Positions 1 through 11,282 are shown, counted from the first letter of the stretch. The stretch is DNA of 64,000 bases from Clarkia xantiana subsp. parviflora (GCA_036873135.1 JAPTYO010000022.1:5266979-5330978), one strand, 5' to 3'. Translations and numbers: made by a program. The notes: generated from the letters alone by a model not told the origin.

Positions 1-2504
1 CTTCCCATATGAGTCTCAGCCTGCTGTTAGAAGGAAGCACATCATCACGCCTCCTCGGGCAGGGGAAGTGTTTGTCTCCGCCGGACAAATAAGCGCGGGG
101 ATTCGGTTCCCCTTCTGTGGAAACATGGTGGAGATGTGCAACTTCTACAAAACGCATTCCTGTACTTTCTCTCCACACGCCATCCGCGTGTGGAATGCCT
201 TCCAGCTCTTATGCCACCGCCAGCAGTGGACGTACAGTCTTCTGCTGTTCCGCACTTTCTACGGTATGAAGTGCAACAAAGCTGGTGTCTGCTCCTTCTC
301 CCCCCGACTTCCCAAGTGGACAAAGGAGCAACTTTCACGTTTCAGCTGGGATGGCGAAACTTGGAAGTTCCACAAGGATCGGGTGCTAATCCGTGACTCA
401 GGATCCGACAACAGCGGATGGAAGAAGTACTACTTCTTCGTCCAGCACAGCTCTGTCCCCTGGCCTCGATGGGAGGTCGTGGCGGACCCTGCCCCCAAGC
501 TCCAGGACTACAGCGAGGATGACCTCAATACCCTTCAGATGGTTCAACTCTACCGCTGGGGAGACAACTTCATACCCCTCGATGCCAACAAACTCCAGGA
601 GAGGAACCTGATTACTATCGGAGTCCGGCTCCTTGACTCTGTTTCCAAAGATTTAGTCATCTGGGTAATATTTCTAACTATCTTATTTTTACCTTTGCAG
701 CCAAGAAGGCTTCTCTGTTGACTCATCTCATTCTGAAGCAGGGCGAAACTGATGCCGTCCAGAGTGGCTCCAAGCGGAAGCGTAAGTTGGTGAAGAAGGG
801 TGCTTCCTCCTCCACTCCCTTATCTGCTGCTCCTCCTACCGACGAGCAAGTCGGGGCCAAGAAGGCCAGGCGGGAGGAGATAGATCGGGCCTTCGGGGCC
901 ACCACCGTCGAGGAAGGTAAGCGCGTTCGTCGTGCAATTAAACGATATAAAAAATTAGTTCCCAAGGAATTTATCCCCGCTGATCGGAAAACGCGGGTTC
1001 AAGAGATCAAGTACATCCTTCGAGGAGAGATCCCCCGCGTTCTCAAGGCGGGATACTACAACGTCTTTGGGAAGAACCAACACTTTGATCGTCAAATCAT
1101 CTGGTGCCCTGGTGGTACCCTTCCTGACTTTATTCGTCCCGCCACCGCTGGTCCCTTAGAGACTCCTGCCCCGACGGAGGCTATCATTCCAGCGGAGACT
1201 GCAGCTCCGCAAGAACTGCTGCTGGAGGACGTCCCGGCGGAAGCTCAGTTCCGCCAGGTAACCAATTTGGAAGCTTCTCCTTCTGTCGAGGAGCCTGATG
1301 AGGGGGGCCTGCTTCCCCGCGGCAGGTCGAGGTCAAGGAGCAGGAGGCCTGCTGTGAGGGACGTGTCCCGAAGTCCTCCTCCTGTTTTTCGCACCCCAAC
1401 TCCCGAGCCTCCGACTGAGATAGCTCCTCCCACCACCGGGGCCGAGCCTATCCCTCGTCTTCCGATGGACGATGTGTACAAGATTTACACTTCTGACCAA
1501 GCAGCGCTCCCTTGGCGTCCGATCGAATCCCTCCACGAGTTTTCGATTCGTCGGGACAATCTTGAGCCTGACTTGGCCCTGCATCTGCTGTCAGGGTCAA
1601 TTCCTCCTGCTTTGAGACTGCCACTTTGCCTTTCGCGGGAGGATATTGAAGAGGAGTTTCGTGCCATGGCCGTCCGTCGGATGGAGGTAATACTTTACCA
1701 TTTTCTCGTTTTCTTCTTTATTCCTACTTTTGACCGCTGAATTCTTTTATCTTTTTTTTTCCTTCACCTTAGGAAACTGCGGACCAGCAGCGTAGCTTTG
1801 CCATCGCCTTAGCTCTGAAGAGTGCCTTGGAAGAGGCTGAAGCCAAGTCGAACCCTGAAGCCTTAGCCAAGATTCAGGTGGAACTCGACGAGGCGGTGGC
1901 GGCCAAGAACAAGATGGCCAAGGAGAAAGCTCTCCTCGATGATATGTCCTCAAACCTGCTCAAGAAGGTGGAGCGGAAGATGGCTCAGGTGGAGCAGCAG
2001 CGGAACGAGGGGGAGAAGCAGCAACTCATTCGCGAGAAGAACGTCTTCGCGGATCTTCTGGCGGAGGCCAAAGCCAAGTTTGAAGCGGAAAGGGCAGAGT
2101 TCTCTGCCAAGCCGGCTGAGGCAAAGGCTCAAGGCCTCGAGGAGGGCCGCCTTCAGGGCCGTGAGGAGGGTCTCCAGCAAGGTCGTGAGGAGGGTCGCGG
2201 GGAGTATCGGAACTCTGAAGAATTTAAGCTGGCTGCTGTGGAGTTCTGCAAGTCCGAGGTGGAGGACGTTTTGTTCAACGCTGTCGAGGAACTCTACACA
2301 GCCTATGCGGATTCCATTGACTTCACGAAGTCCAAGACTCTTGCCCCCGTTGCGGAGAAGTACTTCAACCTCCCCGAGGAGAGTGAAGAGGCTGCTGCCG
2401 TGGACCCGACTCCGCCAGCTGCGGAGCCTTCTGCCCAGGCCCCTCCTAACCTTACTCCCACCGACGCTGCTGAGGATCCATCTTCCAACAAGGACCAAGT
2501 TTAA
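1..2504 (+). CDS. Antisense additional ORF (aORF) of element A, 5'-partial, spliced
   Basis: The frame is open from base 2, so the gene starts left of the window. The first exon resembles the Pfam 'putative gypsy type transposon' domain (PF04195); typical motifs are AGQISAGIRFPFCGN, SPHAIRVWNAFQ and FRTFYGMKCN. A middle exon starts at 701 after a clear TTTGCAG acceptor. It carries basic patches (KRKRKLVKK, KKARREE) that could be nuclear-localisation signals, and an RS-rich stretch near 1321-1350. A GT-AG intron at 1687-1772 (86 bp, phase 0) leads to the last exon (1773-2504). That exon is Ala/Glu/Lys-rich with heptad-like spacing, a probable coiled coil. The donor of the intron ending at 700 is unresolved: GT at 641 or 665 gives the wrong phase. 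No stop interrupts the exons apart from that junction. The function of these aORFs is not established. Confidence 0.75.
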
Positions 2505-3482
2505 TGCTTACATCTTTTTAGTCCTTGTTGTCTTTCTCCTTGTCTTCTTTATCTTTTGTTTCGGAACCTCTTTGGCCTTCGGGCCTTTATATAAGCTATT
2601 TCTTTTTATCTGTTTCGGTTCCGACACTTGTTTGCACTTATCTAAAGCGGCTTTAAGTTCGTTACTCAGAACGTTTCGATGCACCATTAAAAATGACTTC
2701 GTATGTTCTTCCGATGTTTTACTCGGGACTTCACCACTTAAGGCTTCTCGTCCAAAATCGGGACTTCACCACTTAAGGCTTCTCGTCCAAAATCGGGACT
2801 TCACCACTTAAGGCTTCTCGTCCAAAATCGGGACTTCACCACTTAAGGCTTCTCGTCCAAAATCGGGACTTCACCACTTAAGGCTTCTCGTCCAAAATCG
2901 GGATTTCACCACTTAAGGCTTCTTATCCCTGCCTTTCGAGGCCATTTTCACACCCCTTAGGGCTTTTACTGCGTCTCTACCGGACGGCTTAATCGTACCC
3001 TTTAAGGCTTTTTGCCGCGTCATATAGACGACTTACGCGGACCTGTTAAGGCTTTTTCGTACCCGCTAAGGCTTTTGGCCGCATCATATAGACGACTTAC
3101 GCGGACCTGTTAAGGCTTTTTCGTACCCGCTAAGGCTTTTGGCCGCATCATATAGACGACTTACGCGGACCCATCAGGGCCTTTTCGTACCTAGGCTTTT
3201 GGTTGCATCATATAGACGACTTACGTGTACACCGTAGAGCTTTTGTCCGTACCTGTTAAGGCTTTTGGCCGCGTCATATAGACGGCTTACGCATCCCCCG
3301 CGGGGCTTTCAACGTACCTCGGAAGGCTTTTGTCGCGTCACTCAGGACGTCTTACTAACAGTTAGAATAAATTTGAAAGCAATTTGATCGGAAGGCAATT
3401 TCTTTTATTCATAAATAACTCAAAATAGGCTTACATCGGATCTTATTGATAGACAATTTGCGCCCTTCACGGCGGCTTAATA
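2505..3482. repeat. Tandem-repeat region between aORF and pol of element A
   Basis: There is no gene here. Two arrays share the word CACTTAAGGC or TAAGGCTTTT. Array 1 (2725-2922) has a 35-bp unit starting GGGACTTCACCACTTAAGG, five nearly exact copies at 2725, 2760, 2795, 2830 and 2865 plus a partial one. Array 2 (about 3000-3300) has a unit near 64 bp containing CATCATATAGACGACTTACG, about four copies that decay to the right. Tandem repeats in the 3' untranslated region are a described Retand trait. The position suggests a region lying between convergent gag-pol and aORF transcripts. Confidence 0.9.
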
Positions 3483-5933
3483 TCAAACATGATACTTCTT
3501 CAAGTGTTCGCCACTGAAGGAATGCTTCAACGTCTTGCCATCGAGATCCTCTAACTTGTATGCATTGGGCACTGGCATCCCTACGATCTTGTAAGGTCCT
3601 TCCCATTTTGGTGACAGCTTGTTGATCCGATCTTGATGAACAAACTCATTCCTCCGCCAGACAAGTTCTCCCACGAAGAATTGTCGGGACCTGACACGCC
3701 GATTATAATATCGGGCTGTTGCCAGACGCATTCGGGCCTGGACTTCATCAGCCTTCCACCTCTTTTCCTCGAGTAGGTCTAAGTCCAGACGTCTCATTTC
3801 CTCGTTTGTCAGAGGCTCGTAATATTTCGCGCGGTGGGACGCCACCGCTATCTCCACGGGAGCAACTGCCTCCGTGCCATAAACCAGGCCAAACGGAGTT
3901 TCTCCTGTTGATTGCTTGGGTGTTGTTCTCACAGCCCATAGCACATTCTCGAGCTCATCCAACCAATGGCCCTGCAAGGCATAGACTCTCTTCTTCAAGC
4001 CATCCATCGTGATCTTGTTGGCTGATTCTACCTGGCCATTGGTCTGAGCGTGGCGGACTGAAGCGGTCCGATGCTCAATGTTTAGTTCTTCCAGGTACTC
4101 CTTCAACTGAGCCCCATTGAACGGAGGGCCGTTGTCGCTGATCAACACTCGAGGAACCCCGTACCGGGATATGATCTGAGTCTGAAGGAACTTGAGGATC
4201 TGCTGCCCCGTCGTTCTAGCCAATGCTTTAGCCTCTATCCACTTTGAAAAGTAGTCGATAGCCACGAGTAAGTACTTGCACTGGCCTCTCGCTTGGGGAA
4301 GAGGTCCCACCAAGTCAATCCCCCATTGCGCGAAGGGCCATGCACTCCTGATGGGCATTAGGTCCGCGGCAGGAGCCACGATATTTGGGGCGTACCTCTG
4401 GCATGCATCACAGGATCGGACCATCGCGGTCGCTTCCTTGTTCATCGAGGGCCAATAGTAGCCTAAGTTCAATGCCTTCCTCACTAGAGATCGGGCCCCT
4501 TCATGGCAGGCCGCGACTCCTTCGTGTAGCTCCCTCAGGATCCGATTTGTGTCAGGCTCTGCTACGCATTTTAGAAAAGGCTTTACATACCCTTTTTTGT
4601 ACAACTGGTTGTCCACCATTGCATAGTTGTCCGCGATCCGCCTCAACCTGACAGCTGCCACCTTATCATCGGGGAGTGTCCCTGTAGTCAGATACGTGAC
4701 CATCGGGGTCATCCACGTGGGCTTTTCTTCCTCCTCCGATCCTGTCTCAATAGCGCAGACCTCCGCCGAATCGATGTTTGAGATAATCACCTTCTCTAGG
4801 AAATGCACCCTTCGATTCTCCTCGGGGGCCACTCCCAGAGCGAACTTGCTCAAGGCATCTGCTTCCGCGTTTTCTTCCCTCGGGATTGCCTCGATATCAA
4901 AGCTTTTGAAGCTTCCCTTCAAAGTCTGCACCTCGTGCAAATACTTCTTCATTGTCGGGCTCTTAGTTTCATAGTTCCCCTGGACTTGGTTTATAACCAA
5001 GCTGGCGTCACACTTCACTTTTAAATGATCGACCCCCGTACCTTTGGAAATCTTGAGGCCCGTGATGAGAGCCTCGTACTCCGCTTCGTTGTTGGTGGCT
5101 TTGAATGTCAACGCCAAGGCATATCGCAGGGGCTCGCCTCCACCGGGCGGTATCAATACGAATCCTGCCCCCGAGCCTTCTACACTCGATGAACCATCAG
5201 TGTACATCTCCCAAGTATTCTCCTCATTTGGCTGTTCTGGCTGCTGTTCTGTTATCGGGACTTCTTCCATGGCTGCCCCCTCTGCGGGACCCGTTACTTC
5301 CAGATCGGGTGCCGTAGACTCAGCTATAAAATCTGCCAATGCCTGGCCCTTAATAGCAGTTCTCGGAGCAAAATGAATGCGGAACTCCGTCAACTCGATG
5401 GCCCATTTCATCAATCTCCCCGACGCCTCCGGTCGGTTCAAAAAGTGTTTCAAGGGCTGATTAGTCAGTACCGTGATTTCATGGGCATGGAAGTAAGGTC
5501 GCAGTTTTCGAGCGGCAATAATCAACGCGAAGAGATACTTCTCAATAGCGGGATAGTTTATTTCAGACTTGGCAAACGCCTTGCTTACATAATAGATAGG
5601 CACTTGGTTGCCCTTGACAATTTTAATCAAAACAGAACTAACACCCACGTCAGAAACAGCCAAATAGAGATAGAGCGGCTTGCCTGGAACTGGTTTCGCC
5701 AACGGCTTAAGGGTACGGAGGTGCTGCTTGAGTGCCTGGAATGCCTCCTCGCACTTGTCGGTCCATTCGAACTTCTTGTTGGCCCTCAGCACATCAAAAA
5801 ATGGCATAGCTCGGTCACTCGCCTTGGATAGGAAGCGATTCATCGCGGCCAACCGGCCATTCAGCACCTGGACCTCCCGATGAGTCCTCGGGGACTGCAT
5901 CTCCTCGATTGCTCGCAGCTTCTCGGGGTTCAC
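3483..5933 (-). pseudogene. pol: Element A pol, 3' part: RNase H and integrase
   Basis: An open stretch of 816 codons, in frame with the upstream half but separated from it by a TAG at 5934-5936. It begins inside the RT/RNase H linker (NPEKLRAIEEMQSP). It contains the RNase H active-site motif MYTDGSS and NNEAEYEALITGL. The integrase has an HHCC zinc finger (HEGVAACHEGARS ... CDACQRY) and a core with WGIDLVGP, ISDNGPPF and QVESANK, the DD-35-E triad. The C-terminus has the GLVYGTEAV and SPKWEGPYK motifs usual in Tat elements. Nothing here is broken; the only obstacle to translation is upstream. The ORF ends with KKYHV. Confidence 0.9.
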
Positions 5934-8235
5934 CTAGATTCCTCTCTGGCTCACCATGAACCCTAGGAACTTGCCCGAGTTTACTCCGAAAGCACATTTG
6001 TCGGGGTTCAGTCGAACCTGATGGAACTTCATCCGCTCAAATGCTGCCGCCAAATTCTGGACATGGTCTCCTGCCTGTCGGGACTTCACCAGCATGTCAT
6101 CTACATATGCCTCCATGGTTTTCCCCAACATGTCTCCGAACAACTTGTTCACCATTCGCTGGTAAGTCGCTCCGGCATTGATCAATCCGAAGGGCATCAC
6201 GTCGTAATGGTAGACGTCACTGTCGGCATAGAAAGCCGTATGAGGGGCATCCTCCTTCGCCATCTTGATCTGGTTGTACCCGGAATAGGCATCCATGAAG
6301 CTCAGGAGCTCATGTCCCGATGTGGCATCCACCAGCTGGTCAATCCTCGGGAGCGGGTAGCAATCCTTCGGGCAAGCTTTGTTCAAATCACGGAAATCGA
6401 CACACATCCGCCACTTCCCGTTACTCTTTCGCACCAAGACTGGATTAGCCACCCAAGTCTGGAATCGGAGCTCCTTGATGAATCCAGCATCGAGCAGTCT
6501 GCCCACCTCTTGCTGAATCGCGATCCTCTTGTCCGCGCCCATCGGACGTCTTTTCTGCGCGATAGGCTTGATCGCGGGGTCTATCTTTAGCTCGTGAACT
6601 ATCACGTCGGGGCCGATTCCTGGCATATCACTCGGGGACCAGGCAAACAGCTCCTTAAACTCCTTCAGGAGCTCGATCAACTCTTTGGCTCTCTCCTCCG
6701 ACAGAGCAGATCCGATCTTCACCTTCCTCTGAGGCCCATCAATTTCGACTTCCTTCAAGTCCTCCATGGGGGCGGGACGCCCATACTCCTCTCGGGGATC
6801 GGCATCAGTCTGAAGGACGGTCATGGCTTCCCTCCTCCTCTGTCGGGTAGCATTAACATAGCATTTTCGCGACGCCACCTGGTCACCTTTGACCTCTCCG
6901 ACCCCGTTGTCCGTCGGAAACTTCATCTTCTGGTGGACCGTCGAGGCGACTGCCATGAGAGGATTGATGGTGGTCCATCCGATGATCGCATTGTATGCCC
7001 CCGCGGACTCCACTACGACGAAATCCACGTTTCGCTTCTTAATCTTCCAGCCACTACCAAACTCTACTGGTAAGGTAATCATTCCCAACGGGTAGGAGGT
7101 GGAGCCAGAGAATCCCACCATCGGGAAGTCCACCTGCGTCAGGTCCTTCTTCGTCTTTCCCATGGCCTCCAGAGCGTCCATGAAAAGAATATCGGAGGAA
7201 CTCCCTCCGTCTATCAGGATTCGCTTCATCTCGAATCCGTCCACATCCAGGGTCACGACCAAGGCGTCGTCGTGAGGGCTCTCCACGCCTACTAGATCCT
7301 CCGCCGAGAAAGAAATTACCATTTCCTCCTTCAGGGTCCACGACCGGGACCTTTTTCCGAGCACCACCGCGGCAGATATGCGGGAAGCGTAGTTTTCCCG
7401 AGAGGCAGAGGTATCACCTCCCGCCGCCATCCCTCCGTGGATGACGTTGATAGTTCCGCGCCTCTCCTTACGGGCACCTGAACCTGAAGCCTCATGCTCG
7501 ACCTTCTTCTTCTTCGGGGATCGGTCACGGGATTTGGAGCGGGATCGTGACCGACTTTTGGAACGGGATCGGCACCGTCCCCTCCCGACGAACTCCTTCA
7601 GCTTTCCCTTCTGGATCAGTTTTTCAATCTCCTTCTTCAGCTCCCGACAGTTCTCAATGTCGTGACCATTGGCTCGATGGTAGCGACAATAACGGTCAGG
7701 GCGGCCTCCTAGGAATTCGCCTTCTTTCCTCGGGGGGTATCGAGCGAGACCCTGTCTGTCCATCACAGCTAACACAGAGGTCATCGAGCTATTGATGGGA
7801 ACAGCCCGACCCTCTCGGTTGTCCTTCCTCGGAGGACGCTTGTCTTCTCTTTTATCGGGACAACCACGGTTCCTACTTCCTTCCGACTTGTCGCTCCCTT
7901 TGCGATCATCCGACAGCTTGGACGATGGCTTTCCTCTCCCCGATTTCGGGGGATCGAGCTCTCCAGCAGCAATCTTCGACTCCTGGACGTCGATTTGCTG
8001 TTTCACCCTCGCTTGCAGGGCCTCCATACTCCACACGGCCTTCGCGGCTACACTGTGCATCAGGTCGGAGCCGTACGGAGCGCTCAAGTTCCGCAGGAAA
8101 GTACGGATTGTCTCTCCCTCCGAGATTTCTTCATCAATCTCCGCAGCACTAGCAGTGAACCGTTGGTAGTAGTATGCCAACGATTCATCGGGTCTCTGCA
8201 CCACCTGGGTCAAGGACCTCACACTCTTTAGAAGA
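5934..8235 (-). pseudogene. Element A gag C-terminus, protease and reverse transcriptase
   Basis: Reads from the inner edge of the hAT-like insertion. First comes the end of the capsid domain (DESLAYYYQRFTAS), then a zinc-knuckle-like motif (CRYHRANGHDIENC) followed at once by an RS-rich tract (CRSRSKSRSRSRSKSRDR) and basic residues. INVIHGGMAAGG marks the gag/protease boundary. The protease has ILIDGGSSSD (DGG instead of DSG). The RT has FRDLNKACPKD, FMDAYSGYNQI, YVDDMLVKS (at about 6107-6092) and FLGFMVSQRGI, after which a TAG at 5934-5936 stands where element B has a Glu codon. A single base change therefore separates RT from RNase H-integrase. Confidence 0.9.
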
Positions 8236-8243
8236 CGCCTCCG
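8236..8243. repeat. Left target-site duplication of hAT-like element 1
   Basis: CGCCTCCG here and again at 8966-8973. The rejoined gag matches the uninterrupted sequence in element B. Eight-base duplications are typical of hAT elements. Confidence 0.9.
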
Positions 8244-8965
8244 CTATGCAGTCAAAAACGAGTTTCTACGTAGAGACGGAAATGGGTAGGTAAAGTCGGG
8301 TCGTAAAAACGAAACGTAGAATCGTAGTTTCTACGTATTTGCTAAAATAACATTAGAAATAAAATCTATAAATGTAATTATGCAGAAGTAATACAAAAAT
8401 AGTAAATATACTCATTAATAGTTGATAAAATAATTTTAATAAAAAAACATGGATCCATTAGTAGTCACCGTAGTCGTCACGATGATCAATTTTTGTAGAT
8501 TAGCATGAAAAAATACGGGTCAAGTGAATTTAGAATTTAATATTTTAGGATTTGAGAAACATAAAATAGAAAGGGATGTCAATGGAGTTTAAACTTTTGA
8601 GTATTATTATTAAATGATCAACGAAGGTTGAACTTGAATGTCATATGAATAGGTTTCGAGTAAAAAAAATTGATTTGTCACATAAATAACTATCTATGAC
8701 AAAAAAAATTTGTGTTTGGTTGATAAGTTTTTTGGGTTTTGTATAATTTATTAGATTCGGAATTTTTTTAGCAAATTATGGTAAAAATTCTAGAAACGGT
8801 AGAAACTTACGTTTCTACCCGTTTCTACACGTTTTTACGACTCTACACGCGTTTCTACCCGTTTCTACTCAGACAACGATTTTGTTACGTTTTAACTCGT
8901 TTTTTAAGGTAAAGACGTAAAAACGTGCGTTTTTACGACCTAGAAACGAGTTTTTAACTACATAG
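8244..8965. mobile_element. Non-autonomous hAT-like element 1 (722 bp) in gag of element A
   Basis: Flanked by an 8-bp duplication. Terminal inverted repeats of about 28 bp with a few mismatches: the left end begins CTATGCAGTCAAAAACGAG, and the right end read inward on the other strand begins CTATGTAGTTAAAAACTCG. Both subterminal regions are crowded with variants of GTTTCTACG/CGTTTCTAC (8260-8335 and 8798-8950), like the subterminal transposase-binding repeats of hAT elements. The centre is AT-rich with no ORF of note, so it would need transposase in trans. hAT assignment rests on TSD length and subterminal repeats. Confidence 0.85.
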
Positions 8966-8973
8966 CGCCTCCG

Positions 8974-9862
8974 ACCTTGGTACGGCTTGATGAAGCGATC
9001 GTGCATATCAGCCCAGCACTTGATGCATCCTGGCGGGAGGCTGAAGAACCAAGTCATGGCCCTTTCTCCCAGGGTTATTGGGAACAATGAGCAGATGAGG
9101 TCATCGTTCGAAGTCCTGCCCATACACATGCCTCTGAACATGGCGGACTGGGTCTCCTTCGCCATCATACTCCTTGATAGTCGGAATACCTAGCCCGGGC
9201 GGGGCTACGGTATCGATCAGCCGCGGCACGAAAGGATGGCTGGACCGATCCCTTAGCTCCGACGTCATCTGCTTCTGATCACCCATGCAGATGCTAACGA
9301 TCTTCACCATCTGATCGGGGGTGATGGGTCCATTCAAGGGAATGGTCCTGTTTTGCACCGGTCCTGGGTCGTCGACCACGAACTTCTCCGGGTGTGCTGG
9401 TTCCTTACCCTTGCCTCTGGACGGAACCTCCTGTTCCTCTGGGTCCACCCTCGGCGGGGGTGGTGGTAGTTCTTCTCGCGGAGGAAACTCCTCCGCTCTC
9501 CTGGTGGCCTCTCTCTTATCCAGCAAGGCCTCCATGGCGGCCAAGAACATGGGCATAGCCTCCGCTACTGCCTTGGCCAACTCCGAGTTCGAAGACGACC
9601 CTTCTTCCCTTCGCGGGACTCCTTCTCTTCCATGGCCCACCGGGTTTGGGGGAGCCTCATCTTCCTCCCTACGCGGGAAATCCTGCCTGTTCCTCTCTGT
9701 GTCTCGGACTGAGACCTCATAGCCATCACCTTGCCCCCCTGTCTGGGAAAGAGCAGGGTTCTCACCTTGTTTAGCAACGCGTTCCGGCAACGGGGAATTC
9801 ACGGTTCCTGCGGGACGAGAACTGCCAGCCTGAACTTGCTTCTTATTGCCACCACCGGCCAT
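8974..9862 (-). pseudogene. gag: Element A gag, N-terminal part, frameshifted
   Basis: The first ATG after the primer-binding site is at 9862 (MAGGGNKK, after STRSM); an open frame continues upstream into the primer site without an ATG. It encodes a Pro/Glu-rich, low-complexity N-terminus and then the start of the retrotransposon gag domain (IKEYDGEGDPVRHVQ). Near 9101-9170 the frame shifts: compared with element B about 8 bases are missing, and the protein resumes in another frame (LGERAMTWFFSLPPGCI). The segment ends at 8974, where the hAT-like element was inserted. The capsid is thus broken twice. Confidence 0.85.
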
Positions 9863-9899
9863 TGATCTGGTAGAAACTATCTTGACTTTTTGTAAGTTT

Positions 9900-9915
9900 C
9901 CCACAGACGGCGCCA
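9900..9915 (-). other. Primer-binding site of element A
   Basis: Read on the minus strand this is TGGCGCCGTCTGTGGG, one base from the LTR end. The same 16 bases occur in elements B, E and F, and a shorter match in G, placing them in one Tat-like priming group. I cannot name the tRNA with certainty. Confidence 0.85.
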
Positions 9916-9916
9916 A

Positions 9917-10676
9917 TGTTGGATCACGGGCGAAGCTCCGTTACGTCCTTGACGGAAAGCTTTGGACTCCTGAGCTCCGCGTAATCCTGCAAAAGGGGAT
10001 GACCTGGGTGGTGACCCAGAATCCCTCTCCGATGCTTAAATGAGTATGGTGATCAATGGAGTGGTAAGCAAAAGTCTAAGTTCGTATCAGATGTTCATTT
10101 TCTGAGGTAACTTCCTCCTTTATATAAGAGGGGAAGTTACTCAGTTACCTGTTACCGCGCCTGGCAGCTTTGCCCATGATTCCGTGTATCTCGCCACGAT
10201 TCCGCATATCTCGGTTGGGATTCCATATATCTCGCCCCACGCTCCGCGTATCTTACCCGTACTCTGCGTATCTCGGGCACGCCCTGCGTATCTCGGGGAG
10301 TTTATCTCTATCTCTAACCGTCTCCCCCTACTCTATCTAGTAGGCGAGTTTCTCGGTCTTTATCCTCTGATCACATGTCCCGACTTCTGTCGGAGACTCC
10401 AGAGTTGTCTCATTCTAGATCACCACCCAGGACCTTCAGTCTCTACGGGACAAGTCCAGCCTCTGCGGGGCTTTATTATCGGGGCCTTTACTAAGGCGTA
10501 TCGGGGCCTACTCAGAGGCTTCTCATCGGGAGCATATAGCTCATACATCGGGACCGCTAAGGTTGGGACCCTTCGTGCTGGGCCTCTGGGCCTTCCAGGC
10601 TTTTCACAAGGCCCATTGGACCTACTCGCCGTCCATTGGCTGTTAACGGGGCTAACGATTACATCGGAACCCATCA
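9917..10676 (-). repeat. 5' LTR of element A (760 bp)
   Basis: On the plus strand it starts TGTTGGATCACGG and ends CCATCA, the same ends as the LTRs of B and D, so it runs TG..CA on the minus strand. At about 10165-10290 it holds a degenerate 18-20-bp tandem repeat based on CCGCGTATCTCGG. A TATA box (minus strand TATATAAAG, about 10118-10128) lies in the loop of an inverted repeat (10102-10144: CTGAGGTAACTTCC against GGAAGTTACTCAG). The other LTR is outside the window. Confidence 0.9.
10118..10128 (-). promoter_or_regulatory. LTR promoter TATA box of element A
   Basis: TATATAAAG on the minus strand, inside the U3 part of the LTR and pointing at gag-pol. It is flanked by an inverted repeat of about 13 bp per arm (10102-10144). 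LTRs B and D have TATAAAAG/CTATAAAAGG at the matching place. Confidence 0.65.
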
Positions 10677-11282
10677 CTTCCAGGTGTCACTGGTCCAGCT
10701 GCACAGCGCAAGTTGCGCCTTGTTCCACTTTGTCATCCGGGGATAGAAGGCACAAACCCCGGCCTCGTTGCACTTCATCCCGTAGAAGGTTCTGAAGAGT
10801 TGGAGGCTGTAGACCCATTTCTAGTGGAAGCAGAGGACCTGGAAAGCATTCCACACGCGGGTGGCGTGTGGGGAGAATGTAGTTGGATGCGTCTTGTAGT
10901 GTGTGCACATCTCAACCAAGTTCCCGCAGAAGGGGAATCGGATCCTTGCCGATATCTGTCCCGTAGAGACAAATATCTCCCCCTCCTCGGGACGAGTAAC
11001 CACAGGGTCACCCGAGGCCCGATGGCGAGAATAAGGAAGACGAGGCTCCCAGGTCTGGGTAATACATCCTTCTCGGAGAGCTGCGTCGTAGGCAGTCACC
11101 GAGATCTCGTTGGGAGCATAATCAAAATGGAAGGGTTTCCTCCCCTCGGAACTGGATCCGCTGTCTGAAAATCAGCCGTGGCAAGGAAAGACATATTGGG
11201 TTTTTCGGAATATTACAAGCAAACTAATCGAAGATGAAGGAAAGGCTACACTAACATCAGGGAAGGAGGTCTTACCAGACAT
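10677..11282 (-). pseudogene. aORF of element D, 5' half, truncated by element A
   Basis: Exon 1 is only ATGTCTG (11282-11276). A GT-AG intron follows (11275-11165, 111 bp), ending TTTTCAG, and exon 2 begins at 11164 in phase 1. The same tiny first exon and intron occur in element B. Exon 2 encodes the PF04195-like domain (AALREGCITQTWEPR, VSTGQISARIRFPFCGN, SPHATRVWNAFQVLCF). A TAG follows FQVLCFH at about 10821, where B has a Gln codon, and the match then continues (KWVYS). The gene is cut off at 10677 by the insertion of A. Confidence 0.85.

Larger units (their letters stand above)
1..10676 (-). mobile_element. Retand-like Ty3/gypsy element A (left end outside window)
   Basis: Minus-strand LTR retrotransposon. 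In its own direction it has a 5' LTR (10676-9917), a primer-binding site one base inside it, gag-protease-RT-RNase H-integrase (9862-3483), tandem repeats (about 3300-2725) and an aORF on the opposite strand (1-2504). Pol followed by a tandem array and an antisense aORF is the layout known for the Retand group of the Tat lineage. The 3' LTR lies left of base 1, so LTR divergence cannot be measured. Coding lesions are a hAT-like insertion in gag (8244-8965), a gag frameshift near 9101-9170 and one nonsense codon at 5934-5936. It is inserted in the aORF of element D at 10676/10677; the adjacent target bases are CTTCC. Confidence 0.9.

Noticed and set aside
641..700. 60-bp intron in the aORF of A with donor at 641
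   Set aside because: The acceptor needs a phase-1 donor; GT at 641 and at 665 both give phase 0. Left unresolved.
2725..2922. CRISPR-like array
   Set aside because: 35-bp units directly abut with no unique spacers and sit in a plant retrotransposon 3' region.
6021..6590. Plus-strand ORF of 189 codons
   Set aside because: Antisense shadow of the RT of A; B shows the same kind of shadow.
8244..8965. Intron in gag of element A
   Set aside because: Inverted terminal repeats and an 8-bp duplication show a DNA transposon.
9862..9916. Gag start in the primer site at TTG 9916
   Set aside because: It needs a non-ATG start; the first ATG is at 9862.
10184..10795. Plus-strand ORF of 203 codons
   Set aside because: Runs through the LTR of A and across the junction into D; no conserved domain.
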